Both the position numbers and the translations under genes were made by a program. Shown here in pieces: positions 42,149 through 54,260 of a stretch of 64,000 nt of DNA. The number at the start of each line of letters is the position of its first letter. The stretch's first letter is position 1. The notes below the pieces were generated by a model. It ran no database searches, had not been told where the DNA came from, and was given only the letters and a program-made list of their open reading frames with translations. The stretch comes from Lithodes maja (lineage: Eukaryota > Arthropoda > Malacostraca > Decapoda > Lithodidae), in assembly GCA_037953745.1 (NCBI GenBank), contig JBAKBP010001425.1, positions 149,675 to 213,674 of the forward strand, written 5' to 3'.

Positions 42149-43341
42149 ATTATTAATATCATTATTATTATTTTTGTTTAGGTAAAATGGGCTCTCTTAC
42201 TGCATCTTATTTTGGAGTCGACACGTACTGTACCTTTCATTAGGATTCACTTAATTTGTTTGGAGACTCTTAAGATGTTTCGCCCCTTTATTGTTTACTG
42301 TACACCGATACTGCGATTCCGAGCATATTGGACTCCAAAGAGTGAATGTTCTTGGACTTATTACTGTTATGGTTAACATTGGTCGACCAGCCTCATGCTC
42401 TTTCCGTTCAACAAGAAAAACACAAAAGCAAAAGATAATAAAGGTGGCGTCACACACGAGGGCATGTATCCGATACTATACTCTGTTCTAAATAGGTAGG
42501 CCAGAAATCGTGAATCCTAACCTCTGTAACTCAAAGAGGGCTGGAGCAAAGAGGCTGTAAATTGTCACACCTATTCCTTGACTGAACCTTCCCAAATAGT
42601 AGATATATTTACTCAATTACTCTAGTCGTTTGTGAGCTATATAGGTTAATGTTCAAGAATTTTGGCCTACTTATTTGGAACAGGCTATAGGCTCTGAGTT
42701 ACTTTATCATATTGAAATTATACTATAGATGATGTTGTTGTTCCACCGACGCTATTTCCATTTTGACGTTATATTAAAGTATGTAGAGCTTCAAATTAGG
42801 ACCCAAGATTTTTGCGAATAACAGACTCGAAAACAAATTATCAGGTGCAGGTGCCTCTGTGACCCCGACTTAAATATAATCTATTATTTAATTACCAACT
42901 AACATACGCAGCTTATTGGTTGGTCAACATTATAAATTAATAATTAGTATTTTAACAACGGTATTTTATGGATTTGTTTTTCAGGAACATTAAGTGCTTA
43001 AAGTTGGTTGAATCTTAATCACAACATATTTTTTTGTCTAACAGCATCCAATAATAGAATCAGCAGCATTATTATGAGTAACACTAATTATTGCATTACA
43101 TTACTCTAAAAATTATCTACTAGGAGGAATTCGCCGTTGACACATGTGGAGGAGTGATAGAAGGTATGGAGGGGAGTTATCTCACTTAATCACATATTCC
43201 TTTGTTTTGAGTACTACTAGGCCTTTTAAAAGGCTTTTCTTAGGCCTTGGATCTTAAGAGTCCCGTCGTCTTCCACCTCCGAAACCTCTTAAAAGTCTCG
43301 GCGCCGTTCCCGGGATAAGGGTACGTTATTTTATTTATCTA
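41552..43341. other. Unassigned region with TC and AT microsatellites
   Basis: (TC)n lies at about 41727-41781 and a long (AT)n run at about 42063-42144. The rest, including ~1.2 kb from 42146, shows no coding signature, domain or repeat family that I can recognise. Confidence 0.5.
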
Positions 43342-43770
43342 TTAACCCACAGGACCCCAGCGCCGCAGCATATGCGTCGGGAATGTATGTAACGCTAAAC
43401 CCCAGCAATGCACAGGGTGCGTCGCGGTTAATTATTCCGGTCCTATGGCACCTAGAGGTGTCAGATTTGTATGGGAACTGCGTAAGTATCCCACACGACA
43501 ATGCCGATGGTTGAAAACCCTCAAAGTCCTACCGCGTGCACGTGACCGCGCAAAAACATGTTTTTGCATATTTTTGCCTACCAATTTCTCCATGTTAATT
43601 CCGACTTTCGGGCGCCCCTTAGGATCCCTTAATGACCTAGGAGATCGTTTTTTTTTTTTTCCCTTCATTTCTAACCCATTCCAGGAGTTTTCTGAAAACA
43701 ATTTTTTTTGTTAACCTGCTGGGCCTGGAGTGTACATTTATATTATTTTGCCTGGGGCTCAGTGGGTTAA
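43342..43770. mobile_element. TTAA element family C (429 bp)
   Basis: TTAACCCACAGGACCCCAG at the left and CTGGGGCTCAGTGGGTTAA at the right form imperfect terminal inverted repeats with TTAA at both edges. It shares a long interior with the copy at 54771 in opposite orientation (CCTATGGCACCTAGAGG, TGTATGGGAACTG, AACATGTTTTTGC). Open frames on both strands are by-products of this repeat. Confidence 0.75.
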
Positions 43771-43779
43771 TTTCTTATT

Positions 43780-44080
43780 ATTATTGGTATATATATTTCT
43801 TTTAGTTTGCTCCCTAGACCTCAATCAAGCTTAAATAAAAACAAAACATCCCAAAGATCCCCCTTCGAGATAAGTTTGTACATTTTTCGGAAGAAAATTG
43901 TCCCGGCCGAAGGCCCATTCCTCCTAAATTTAATTCTCGCTATCGCTGGCCAAGAACATATCGACACCTAAATGGCACGAAAGGTCTTAATATTGACGAC
44001 AAAATGCGAAAATCTTAGCATTTGAAAACAAATGGGGATAAACCTGCTGGAAAAGGTGGTTCAGAAAAAATACAAATACT
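43780..44080 (+). mobile_element. Decayed family A TTAA element
   Basis: It contains GTTTGCTCCCTAGACCTC, ATCAAGCTTA, TACATTTTTCGG, CCCGGCCGAAGGCC and CGACACCTAAATGGCACGAAAG, matching the interior of family A as in the array copies. Neither terminal repeat is recognisable. Confidence 0.6.
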
Positions 44081-44270
44081 CTGCCTTAAAGGAGCACCTC
44101 CGCCACTGCGGTATATATAACCTACTCTACAATATTGTCAGATATTGTAAAGACCTCCGGGTGGCATAGGAAGGAAGTGATTAGATAAAATGGAAGAGGG
44201 TATCTAGCAGGAAGGATAATATAAATAGTATATGACTGTGTATGTTAGGATAGGAGAGTCTTAAGGGGAG

Positions 44271-45923
44271 GCAGACCGTTTGTTTGGTCTTTTAATTCAT
44301 TTATTCATATATTGTTGTTAGTTTCCTCCCTAGCCCTCCATCAAGCTTAGAAAAATACCCCGTAGACCCCCCTTCAGGATAAATTTGTACATTTTTCGGT
44401 ATAACAATGTGCCGGCCGAAGGCCGGTTCCTCTCAAAATTGCAGGCTCGCTATCGCTCGCCAGGAAATAATAGACACCTAAATGGCACGAAAGGTCTTAA
44501 AATTGACAACAAAATGGGGCGAAAGTTGTTAAAATCGCCAAAATAATAGGCTGAACGTCTTATAATCTTAAAACTAGTTGGGTTAAACATTAGGGAGAAG
44601 GGGGTCCAGAAAAACGGTCTGCCTCCCCTTAACACCTTTTATTCCGGCAACGTATTTTATATTTGATTTCAGCTACATTTAGACAATTTTACGAAGGAAG
44701 GATACGTAGTAGCTACAAGGATGAATTGAGATAGTTTGTAGCCTTTTAATTGTTAGACGACCTTCCTAAGCTGAATATAACTGTTTAATTGTAGCTGCCG
44801 GTATGGAAGGGGTTACTCCTATTCTACCCTACCTTGATGTACTATTAGCTCAGTTTACTATACCTAACCTTTACATAAGCCAGACTCCAGGCCGGGTAGA
44901 ATTATGGTGATTTTGATATGTTACCAATTTGGTTATGACCGTTTCAGATTGTGGCTGTTTCAGAGTGTGGCCATTTCAGAGTGTGGCCATTTCAGAGTGT
45001 GGCCATTTCAGATAGTGACCATTTCAGAGTGTGGCCATTTCAGAGTGGCCGTTTCAGATTGTAGCCGTTTCAGAGTGGCTGTTTCAGTGTGTGACCGTTT
45101 CAGAGTGTGGCCGTTTCAGTGTGTGGCCGTTTCAGAGTGTGGCCGTTGCAGAGTGTGGTAATTTCAGAGTGTGGCCATTTCAGTGTGTGGCCGTTTCAGA
45201 GTGTGGCCGTTTCAGGGTGTGGCTTTTTCATAGTGTGGCCATTCCAGAGTGTGGCCATTGCAGAGTGTGGCCGTTGTAGAGTGTGGCCATTTCAGAATGT
45301 GGCCGTTTCAGAATGTGGCCGTTTCAGAGTGTGGACGTTTCAGAGTGTGGCCGTTTCGGAGTGTAGCTGTTTCAAAGTGTGGCTTTTTCAGAGTGTGGCT
45401 GTTTCAGAATGTGGCCATTACATAGTGTGTCCATTTCAGTGTGTGGATGTTTCAGAGTGGTTTTTTCAGAGTGTGGCCATTTCAGAGTGTGGCCCTTTCA
45501 GTGTGTGGCCGTTTCAGAGTGTGGCCATTTCAGAATGTGGCCATATCATAGTGTGGCCATTTCAGTGTGTGGCCGTTTCAGAGTGTGGCCGTTTCAGAAT
45601 GTGGCCATTTCATAGTGAGGCTGTTTCAGAGTGTGGCCATTTTAGAGTATGGCCGTTTCAGTGTGTGGCCGTTTCAGAGTGTGGCCGTTTCAGAGTGTGG
45701 CCATTCCAAAGTGTGGCTGTTTCAGTGTGTGGCTGTTTCAGTGTGTGGCCGTTTCAGAGTGTGGCCGTTTCAGAGTGTAGCCGTTTCAGAGAGTGGCTGT
45801 TTCACTACTGCTTGCATGAATTTAGTATGTAGACATTTTATATTGATAATTGTATTGGATGCTCGTGAATGAGTGAGTGGTAGTGGGGAATTGTTAGTGT
45901 GTTTAATGTGGGGCCATTAGCTG
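44271..45923 (+). repeat. Array unit 1
   Basis: Element A 44271-44632, whose right TTAA is shared with the start of element B (44629-44815). Connector to 44940, minisatellite 44941-45805 (about 54 copies of 16 bp), tail to 45923. This is the only internal A copy with an intact TTAA at its right end, which suggests it keeps the original junction. Confidence 0.85.
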
Positions 45924-47450
45924 TTAAGGGGAGGCAGACCGTTTGTTTGGTCTATTAATTAATTTATTCATACATTTTTTTTAGTTTCCTCCATAGACCT
46001 CCATCAAGCTTAGAAAAACACCCCCTAGACCCACCTTCAAGATAAATTTGTACATTTTTCGGTAGAATTTTTTTCCGGCAGAAGGCCGGTTCCTCTTACA
46101 ATTGCAGGGTCGCTATCGCTCGCCAGGAAATAATCGACACCTAAATTTCACGAAAGGTCTTAAAATTGACAACGAAATAGGGCGAAGGGTGTTAAAATCG
46201 CCAAACTAATTGGCCGAACGTCTTATAATCTCAAAACTAGTGGGGCTAAACATTAGGGAGAAGGGGGTCCAGAAAAACGGTCTGCCTCCCCTTGACACCT
46301 TTTATTCCGGCAACGTATTTTATATTTGATTTCAGCTACATTTAGACAATTTTACGAAGGAAAGATACGAGGTAGCTAAAAGGATGAATTGAGATAGTTT
46401 GTAGCCTATAAATTGTTAGACGACCTTCCTAAGCTGAATATAACTGTTTAATTGTAGCTGCCGGTATGGAAGGGGTTACTCCTATTCTACCCTACCTTGA
46501 TGTACTAATATTAGCTCAGTTTACTATACCTAACCTTTACATAATCTAGACTCCAGGCCGGGTAGAATAATGGTGATTTTGATATGTTACCGATTTGGTT
46601 ATGACCGTTTCAGATTGTGGCCGTTCCAGAGTGTGGCCGTTTTAGAGTGTGGCCATTCCAGAGTGTGGCCGATTTAGTGTGTAGCCATTTCAGAGTGTGG
46701 CCATTCAGAGTGTGGCCGTTTCAGAGTGTGGCCATTTCCAACTATTGCTGTTTCAGTGTGGGGCCGTTTCAGAGTGTGGCCGTTTCAGAATGTGGCCATT
46801 TCAGAGTGTGGCTGTTTCTGACTAAAACCGTTTTAGTGTGTGGCCGTTTCAGAGAGTGGCCGTTTCAGAGTGTGACTGCTTCAGAGTGTGGCCATTTCAG
46901 AGTGTGGCCATTTCAAAGTGTGGCTTTTTCATAGTGTGGCCGTTTCAGAATGTGGCCATATCATAGTGTGTCCGTTTCAGTGTGTGGCCGTTTCAGAATG
47001 AGGCCATTTCATAGTGTGGCCATTCCAGTGTGTGGCCGTTTCAGTGTATGGCCGTTTCAGAGTGTGGATGTTTCAGAGTGTGTTTTTTTTCAGTGTGTGT
47101 CCATTTCAGAGTGGCTGTTTCAGAGTGTGGCCCTTTCAGTGTATGGCTATTTCACCAGTGTGGCTATTTCAGAATGTGACCATATCATAGTGTGGCCATT
47201 TCAGAGTGTGGCCGTTTCAGAGGGTGGCCGTTCCAAAGGGTGGCTGTTTCAGTGTGTGGCTGTTTCAGTGTGTGGCCGTTTCAGAGTGTGGCCGTTTCAG
47301 AGTGTAGCCGTTTCAGAGAGTGGCTGTTTCACTCCTGCTTGCATGAATTTAGTATGTAGATATTTTATGTTGATAATTGTATTCGATGCTCGTGAATGAG
47401 TGAGTAGTAGTGGGGAATTGTTAGTGCGTTTAATGTGGGGCCATTTGCTG
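45924..47450 (+). repeat. Array unit 2
   Basis: Element A 45924-46295 (right end TTGA rather than TTAA), element B to ~46478, connector, minisatellite 46607-47330 (about 45 copies), tail. It is the shortest unit because of its shorter minisatellite. Confidence 0.85.
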
Positions 47451-49100
47451 TTAAGGGGAGGCAGACCGTTTGTTTGGTCTATTAATTAATTTATTCATAA
47501 TTTTTTTTTAGTTTCCTCCATAGACCTCCATCAAGCTTAGAAAAACATCCCCTAGACCCACCTTCAAGATAAATTTGTACATTTTTCGGTAGAAAAATTT
47601 CCCAGCCAAAGGCCGGTTCCTCTTACAATTGCAGGGTCGCTATCGCTCGCCAGGAAATAATCGACAGCTAAATGGCACGAAAGGTCTTAAAATTGACAAC
47701 GAAATAGGGCAAAAGGTGTTAAAATCGCCAAACTAAGTGGCCGAACGTCTTATAATCTCAAAACTAGTGGGGCTAAACATTAGGGAGAAAGGGGTCCAGA
47801 AAAACGGTCTGCCTCCCCTGACACCTTTTATTCCGGCAACGTATTTTATATTTGATTTCTGCTACATTTAAACAATTTTACGAAGGAAGGATACGTGGTA
47901 GCTAAAAGGATGAATTGAGATAGTTTGTAGCCATTAAATTGTTAGACGACCTTCCTAAGCTGAATATAACTGTCTAATTGTAGCTGCCGGTATGGAAGGG
48001 GTTACTCCTATTCTATCCTACCTTGATGTACTAATATTAGCTCAGTTTACTATACCTAACCTTTACATAATCTAGACTCCAGGCCGGGTAGAATAATGGT
48101 GATTTTTATATGTTACCTATTTGGTTATGACCGTTTCAGATTGTGGCCGTTCAAGAGGGTGGCCGTTTCAGAGTGTGGCCTTTCAGAGTGTAGCCATTTC
48201 CGACTATTGCCGTTTCAGTGTGTGGCCATTTCTGAGTGTGGCCATTTCAGAATGTGGCCGTTTCAGAGTGTGGCCATTTCTGACTATTACCATTTCAGTG
48301 TGTGGCCGTTTCAGAATGTGGCCGTTTCAGAGTGTGGCCGTTTCAGAGTGTGGCCGTTTCAGTGTGTGGCCGTTTCAGAGTGTGGCCGTTTCAGAGTGTG
48401 GCCGTTTCAGAGTGTGGCCATTTCAGAGTGTGGCTGTTTCAGAGTGTGGCCATTTCGGAGTGTGGCCATTTCAAAGTGTGGCTTTTTCAGAGTGGCCATT
48501 TCAGAATGTGGCCATTTCATAATGTGTCTGTTTCAGTGTGTGGCCTTTTCAGAATGTGGCCATTTCATAGTGTGGCCGTTCCAGTGTGTGGCCGTTTCAG
48601 TGTATGTCTGTTTCAGAGTGTGGCCGTTTCAGAGTGTGGATGTTTCAGAGTGGTTTTTTCAGAGTGTGGCCGTTTCAGAGTGTGACCGTTTCAGAGTGTG
48701 GCCCTTTCAGTGTGTGGCCGTTTCAGAGTGTGGCTGTTTCAGAATGTGGCCATATCATAGTGTGGCCGTTTCAGTGTGTGGCCGTTTCAGAGTGTGGCCG
48801 TTTCAGAATGTGAACATTTCTTAGTGTGGCTGTTTCAGAATGTGGCCATTTTAGAGTGTGGCCGTTTCAGTGTGTGGCCGTTTCAGAGTGTGGCCATTCC
48901 AAAGTGTGGCTGTTTCAGTGTGTGGCTGTTTCAGAGTGTGGCCGTTTCAGAGTGTAGCCGTTTCAGAGAGTGGCTGTTTCACTACTGCTTGCATGAATTT
49001 AGTATGTAGACATTTTATGTTGATAATTGTATTGGATGCTCGTGAATGAGTGAGTGGTAGTGGGGAATTGTTAGTGTGTTTAATGTGGGGCCATTAGCTG
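47451..49100 (+). repeat. Array unit 3
   Basis: Element A 47451-47820 (right end CTGA), element B 47821 to ~48004, connector, minisatellite 48133-48981, tail. It gives the longest open frame of the array (48096-48824, 242 codons), an automatic consequence of the 16-bp period. Confidence 0.85.
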
Positions 49101-50829
49101 TTAAGGGGAGGCAGACCGTTTGTTTGGTCTATTAATTAATTTATTCATACATTTTTTTTAGTTTCCTCCATAGACCTCCATCAAGCTTAGAAAAACATCC
49201 CCTAGACCCACCTTCAAGATAAATTTGTAAATTTTTCGGTAGAAAAATTTCCCGGCCAAAGGCCGGTTCCTCTTACAATTGCAGGGTCGCTATCACTCGC
49301 CAGGAAATAATCGACACCTAAATGGCATGAAAGGTCTTAAAATTGACAATGAAATAGGGCAAAAAGTGTTAAAATCACCAAACTAAGTGGCCGAACGTCT
49401 TATAATCTCAAAACTAGTGGGGCTAAACATTAGGGAGAAGGGGGTCCAGAAAAACGGTCTGCCTCCCCTCGACACCTTTTATTCCGGCAACGTATTTTAT
49501 ATTTGATTTCTGCTACATTTAGACAATTTTACGAAGGAAGGATACGTTGTAGCTAAAAGGATGAATTGAGATAGTTTGTAGCCTTTAAATTGTTAGACGA
49601 CCTTCCTAAGCTGAATATAACTGTTTAATTGTAGCTGCCGGTATGGAAGGGGTTACTCCTATTTTATCCTACCTTGATGTACTAATATTAGCTCAGTTTA
49701 CTATACCTAACCTTTACATAATCTAGACTCCAGGCCGGGTAGAATAATGGTGATTTTTATCTGTTTCCGATTTGGTTATGACCGTTTCAGATTGTGGCCG
49801 TTCCAGAGTGTGGCCATTTTAGAGTGTGGCCATTCCAGAGTGTGGCCGTTTCAGTGTGTGGCCATTTCAGAGTGTGGCCGTTCAGAGTGTGGCCATTTCA
49901 GAGTGTGGCCATTTCCGACTTGCCGTTTCAGTGTGTGGCCGTTTCAGAATGTGGCCATTTTAGAGTGTGGCCATTTCTGACTATTACCGTTTCAGTGTGT
50001 GGCAGTTTCAGAATGTGGCCATTTCAGAGTGTGGCCGTTTTAGTGTGTGGGTGTTTCAGAGTGTGGCCGTTTCAGTATGTGGCCGTTTCAGAGTGTGGCC
50101 GTTTCAGAGTGTGGCCGTTTCAGAGTGTGGCCGTTTCAGAGTGTGGCCGTTTCGGAGTGTGGCCATTTCAAAGTGTGGCTTTTTCAGAGTGTGGCCATTT
50201 CAGAATGTGGCCATTTCATAGTGTGTCCGTTTCAGTGTGGCCGTTTCACAATGTGGCCATTTCATAGTGTGGCCATTCCAGTGTGTGGCCATTCCAGTGT
50301 GTGGCCATTTCAGTGTATGGCCGTTTCAGAGTGTGGATGATTTATAGTGTGTTTTTTTCAGAGTGTGCCCGTTTCAGAGTGTGGCCGTTTCAGAGTGTGT
50401 CCCTTTCAGTGTGTGGCCGTTTCAGAGTGTGGCTGTTTCAGAATGTAGCCCTATCATAGTGAGGCCGTTTCAGTGTGTGGCCGTTGCAGAGTGTGGCCTT
50501 TTCAGAATGTGGCCATTTCATAGTGTGGCTGTGTCAGAATGTGGCCATTTTAGAGTGTGGCCGTTTCAGTGTGGCCGTTTCAGAGTGTGGCCGTTTCAGA
50601 GTGTGGCCGTTCCAAAGTGTGGCTGTTTCAGTGTGTGGCTGTTTCAGTGTGTGGCCGTTTCAGAGTGTGGCCATTTCAGAGTGTAGCCGTTTCAGAGAGT
50701 GGCTGTTTCACTACTGCTTGCATGAATTTAGTATGTAGACATTTTATGTTGATAATTGTATTGGATGCTCGTGAATGAGTGAGTGGTAGTGGGGAATTGT
50801 TAGTGTGTTTAATGTGGGGCCATTAGCTG
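49101..50829 (+). repeat. Array unit 4
   Basis: Element A 49101-49471 (right end CCTCGA), element B, connector with GGGTAGAATAATGGTG, minisatellite 49784-50710 (about 58 copies), tail. Confidence 0.85.
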
Positions 50830-52543
50830 TTAAGGGGAGGCAGACCGTTTGTTTGGTCTATTAATTAATTTATTCATAATTTTTTTTTAGTTTCCTCCAT
50901 AGACCTCCATCAAACTTAGAAAAAAAACCCTAGACCCACCTTCAAGATAAATTTGTAATTTTTTTGGTAGAAAAATTTCCCGGCCGAAGGTCGGTTCCTC
51001 TTACAATTGCAGGGTCGCTATCGCTCGCCAGGAAATAATCGACACCTAAATGGCACGAAAGGTCTTAAAATTGACAACGAAATAGGGCGAAAGGTGTTAA
51101 AATCGCCAAACTAATTGGCCGAACGTCTTATAATCTCAAAACTAGTGGGGCTAAACATTAGGGAGAAGGGGGTCTAGAAAAACGGTCTGCCTCCCCTTGA
51201 CACCTTTTATTCCGGCAACGTATTTTATATTTGATTTCAGCTACATTTAGACAATTTTATGAAGGAAGGATACGTGGTAGCTAAAAGGATGAATTGAGAT
51301 AGTTTGTATCCTTTAACTTGTTAGACAACCTTCCTAAGCTGAATATAACTGTATAATTGTAGCTGCCGGTATGGAAGGGGTTACTCCTATTCTATCCTAC
51401 CTTGATGTACTAATATTAGCTCAGTTTACTATACCTAACCTTTACATAATCTAGACTCCAGGCCGGGTAGAATAATGGTGATTTGGATATGTTACTGATT
51501 TGGTTATGACCGTTTCAGATTGTGGCCATTCCAGAGTGTGGCCGTTTTAGAGTGTGGCCATTGCAGAGTGTGGCCGTTTCAGTGTGTGGCCATTTCAGAG
51601 TGTGGCCGTTCAGAGTGTGGCCGTTTCAGAGTGTGGCCCTTTCCGACTATTGCCGTTTCAGTGTGTTGCCATTTCAGAGTGTAGCCGTTTCAAAATGTGG
51701 CCATTTCAGACTATTACCGTTTCAGTGTGTGGCCATTTCAGAATGTGGCCATTTCAGAGTGTGGCCGTTTCAGAGTGTGGCCGTTTCAGTGTGTCACCGT
51801 TTCAGAGTGTGGCCGTTTCAGTGTGTGGCCGTTTCAGAGTGTGGCCGTTTCAGAGTGTGGCCGTTTCAGAGTGGCTGTTTCAGAGTGTGGCCGTTTCAGA
51901 GTGTGGCTGTTTCAAAGTGTGGCCTTTTTCAGAGTGTGGCCGTTTCAGAATGTGGCCATTTCATAGTGTGTCAGTTTCAGTGTTTGGCCGTTTCAGAATG
52001 TGGCCATTTCATAGTGTGGCCGTTCCAGTGTGTGGCCGTTTCAGTGTATGGTCGTTTCAGAGTGTGGACGTTTCAGAGTGTGGATGTTTCAGAGTGTTTT
52101 TTTTCAGAGTGTGGCCGTTTGAGAGTGTGGCCGTTTCAGAGTGTGGCCCTTTCAGTGTGTGGCCGTTTCAGAGTGTGGCCGTTTCAGAATGTGGCCATAT
52201 CATAGTGTGGCCGTTTCAGTGTGGCCATTTCAGAGTGTGGCCGTTTCAGAATGTGGCCATTTCATAGTGTGGCCATTTTAGAGTGTGGCCGTTTCAGTGT
52301 GTGGCCGTTTCAGAGTGTGGCCATTTCAGAGTGTGGCCGTTCCAAAGTGTGGCTGTTTCAGTGTGTGGCTGTTTCAGTGTGTGGCCGTTTCAGAGTGTAG
52401 CCGTTTCAGAGAGTGGCTGTTTCACTACTGCTTGCATGAATTTAGTATGTAGACATTTTATGTTGATAATTGTATTGGATGCTTGTGAATGAGTGAGTGG
52501 TAGTGGGGAAGTGTTAGTATGTTTAATGTGGAGCCATTAGCTG
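50830..52543 (+). repeat. Array unit 5
   Basis: Element A 50830-51199, element B, connector, minisatellite 51512-52425 (about 57 copies), tail. Followed by the terminal element A. Confidence 0.85.
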
Positions 52544-52903
52544 TTAAGGGGAGGAAGATCGTGTGTTTGGTCTATTAATTAATATACATAATTTTGTTTA
52601 GTTTCCTCCATAGACCTCCATCAAGCTTAGAAAAACACCCCCTAGGCCCACCTTCAAGATAAATTTTTAAATTTTTCGGTAGAAAAATTTCCCGGCCGAA
52701 GGCCGGTTCCTCTTACAATTGCAGGTTCGCTATCGCTCGCCAGGAAATAGTCGACACCTAAATGGCACGAAAGGTCTTAAAATTGACAACGAAATAGGGC
52801 GAAAGGTGTTAAACTAATTGGCCGAACGTCTTATAATCTCAAAACTAGTGGGGCAAAACATTAGGGAGAAGGTGGTCCAGAAAAACAGTCTTCCTCCCCT
52901 TAA
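52544..52903 (+). mobile_element. Terminal family A TTAA element of the array
   Basis: It has TTAAGGGGAGGAAGATCG at the left and the inverted AGTCTTCCTCCCCTTAA at the right, so both TTAA edges are present. It is followed by unrelated sequence rather than element B, which marks the end of the array. It differs from internal copies at several terminal positions and has a small internal deletion near 52810. Confidence 0.8.
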
Positions 52904-53390
52904 GGTGGTGGTGGTGAAGAGCTTATTGTGATATAATTTTGATATCAGATGATTGCGTATTGACAATATGAAGTGGGGGATTGTGTGTTAACTGTTTGTA
53001 TTTATATTTTGTGGCGATTCAGTGTGTTTGTGAGTTTAGTATGATTTATATATATTATGAGGTGAGCTTGTGATAAGAAAAGGAAGGCACACTAAGTTGA
53101 ATAATATACTGAGTGTGCAGTGAGTACGTGATGAAGAGCTAATGGTTCGCAGCCGCTTCTATTAATGTAAAATATATGTACATCAGTACAAATTATTTTC
53201 AGATCAAAGTATTCAGCTTAGGCATTACCTCTAGGTCGAAAGGGTAAAGAGTATCTCCAGTAACCCAATGATTCCGTTTCATAAATTACACAAAATCGCC
53301 TGGATATCAAGACAAAAATGACGGTCACTTATACCGATATACTGTATAGTACTTACTGTATATTCAGCTCTAGAACAGATTATAACCCCT
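52904..53390. other. Unassigned region
   Basis: About 490 bp of AT-rich sequence starting with a GGT-trinucleotide stretch. I see no gene, no known repeat family and no strong structure. Confidence 0.4.
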
Positions 53391-53553
53391 ACACTACCAG
53401 CGATGTCATGTGTATTTTACAATATCTATATTTCGGCGAATTTATGCCGTTTAAGAAGGATCTGTCGAAGTAAAAAGGGTTAATTGAGAATAAAATCGTC
53501 TAATAGTAGCCATAATAATTAAAGAAAAACGTCGCCGGTACAGAAGGGGTTAA
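53391..53553. mobile_element. TTAA element family B, shortened (163 bp)
   Basis: The left end is TATAACCCCTACACTACC (the TTAA has become ATAA); the right end is GTCGCCGGTACAGAAGGGGTTAA. Interior phrases TTTAAGAAGGATCTGT and AAAAAGGGTTAATTGAGA match the other B copies. Confidence 0.7.
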
Positions 53554-53656
53554 GCAAATCTCCAAAATCAAAAATACAATTTAAAATTAATAAGGGAAGT
53601 CCATTAAGGCTATTATATATAAAGACACATCTAGACAGAATGACAATCGGGACTGT

Positions 53657-54030
53657 ACATTTCTCTCGCTATTCTATCGCTACTATAATAATAAGTGTTC
53701 CTCAGAACTTTCCCAGTGTATACCACCTCTTCTACGTAGGGCACGTGGTACCCGTCTTGCAGCACAATCCCACCCCTACTCTGTGCAACTCTCCAACCCA
53801 AGAGTGAAACGTTACTCCCAAACTTTCTTATATTCAACAGCTGAGCTCTGGAACTCTCTCCCAGAATCAGTCTTTCCCTCTTCCTATGACTTAAATTGCT
53901 TCAAACTCCGTGTGTCCAGATATTTTGGCTCGAACGACCCTTGATTTTGGCCCTGTCACTCTTTCAACTCTGGGGGAGGCACTCGCTCCAGGCAGTTCTG
54001 CCTTTTGCCTGCTTCATCTACATTGACAAA
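53657..54030 (+). pseudogene. 5'-truncated LINE fragment, RT C-terminus and tail
   Basis: Without a start codon the frame reads LSLFYRYYNNKCSSELSQ and later TAELWNSLPESVFP, almost the same as 40915-41165. It is truncated ~260 bp further 3' than that copy. A ~20-bp insertion near 53930-53950 introduces a stop (GSNDP*). The tail GGCAGTTCTGCCTTTTGCC then matches the other copies. Confidence 0.75.
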
Positions 54031-54059
54031 AATATACATGGTTGAAATGGGGATTGAAA

Positions 54060-54260
54060 GTGTATGGCATATATTATATAGACTGCCTGATGAAGAACGC
54101 AAAAGATATAAAATTATTTGGTGTGTGTAAGAGTATAAGATCATAAACAGAAAGAAAGGTACAGCAATGGTGGGATGAAGAAGTGAAAGAAGCTATGGGA
54201 GATAAAAAAATATAATAGGATGTGTGGATGCAGAATATGAATTGTGAAGATTCATTGAAG
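54060..54260 (+). pseudogene. Possible RTE-like LINE fragment (endonuclease-RT linker)
   Basis: One frame gives CLMKNAKDIKLFGVCKSIRS, then after a stop ERKVQQWWDEEVKEAMGDKK. The WW(D/N)EEV-x-EA phrase is characteristic of the segment between endonuclease and RT in RTE-type LINEs. Very short and broken. Confidence 0.4.

Larger units (their letters stand above)
44271..52903 (+). repeat. Composite higher-order tandem array (five ~1.65-kb units plus terminal element A)
   Basis: Units begin at 44271, 45924, 47451, 49101 and 50830, with a last element A at 52544-52903. Unit lengths are 1653, 1527, 1650, 1729 and 1714 bp. Each unit holds, in order: element A (~365 bp, TTAA plus GGGGAGGCAGACCG inverted repeats); element B (~185 bp); a ~125-bp connector ending GGTTATGACC; 720-930 bp of a 16-bp minisatellite (GTTTCAGAGTGTGGCC); and a ~115-bp tail (CTGCTTGCATGAATTTAG...). 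The non-minisatellite parts are nearly identical between units; the minisatellites differ in length and variant order. Confidence 0.93.

Noticed and set aside
43432..43714. Overlapping 89-codon ORFs on both strands
   Set aside because: They lie inside TTAA element C. The other copy (54771-55193) yields similar shadow ORFs with stops, so no conserved protein.
44904..52492. Many overlapping plus-strand ORFs (up to 242 codons) of SVAVSECGRFRVWPFQ-type repeats
   Set aside because: They arise automatically from a 16-bp repeat with no stop in any forward phase. Several frames are open at once and the connectors and tails show no coding constraint I can see. Treated as minisatellite, with expression left as a test.
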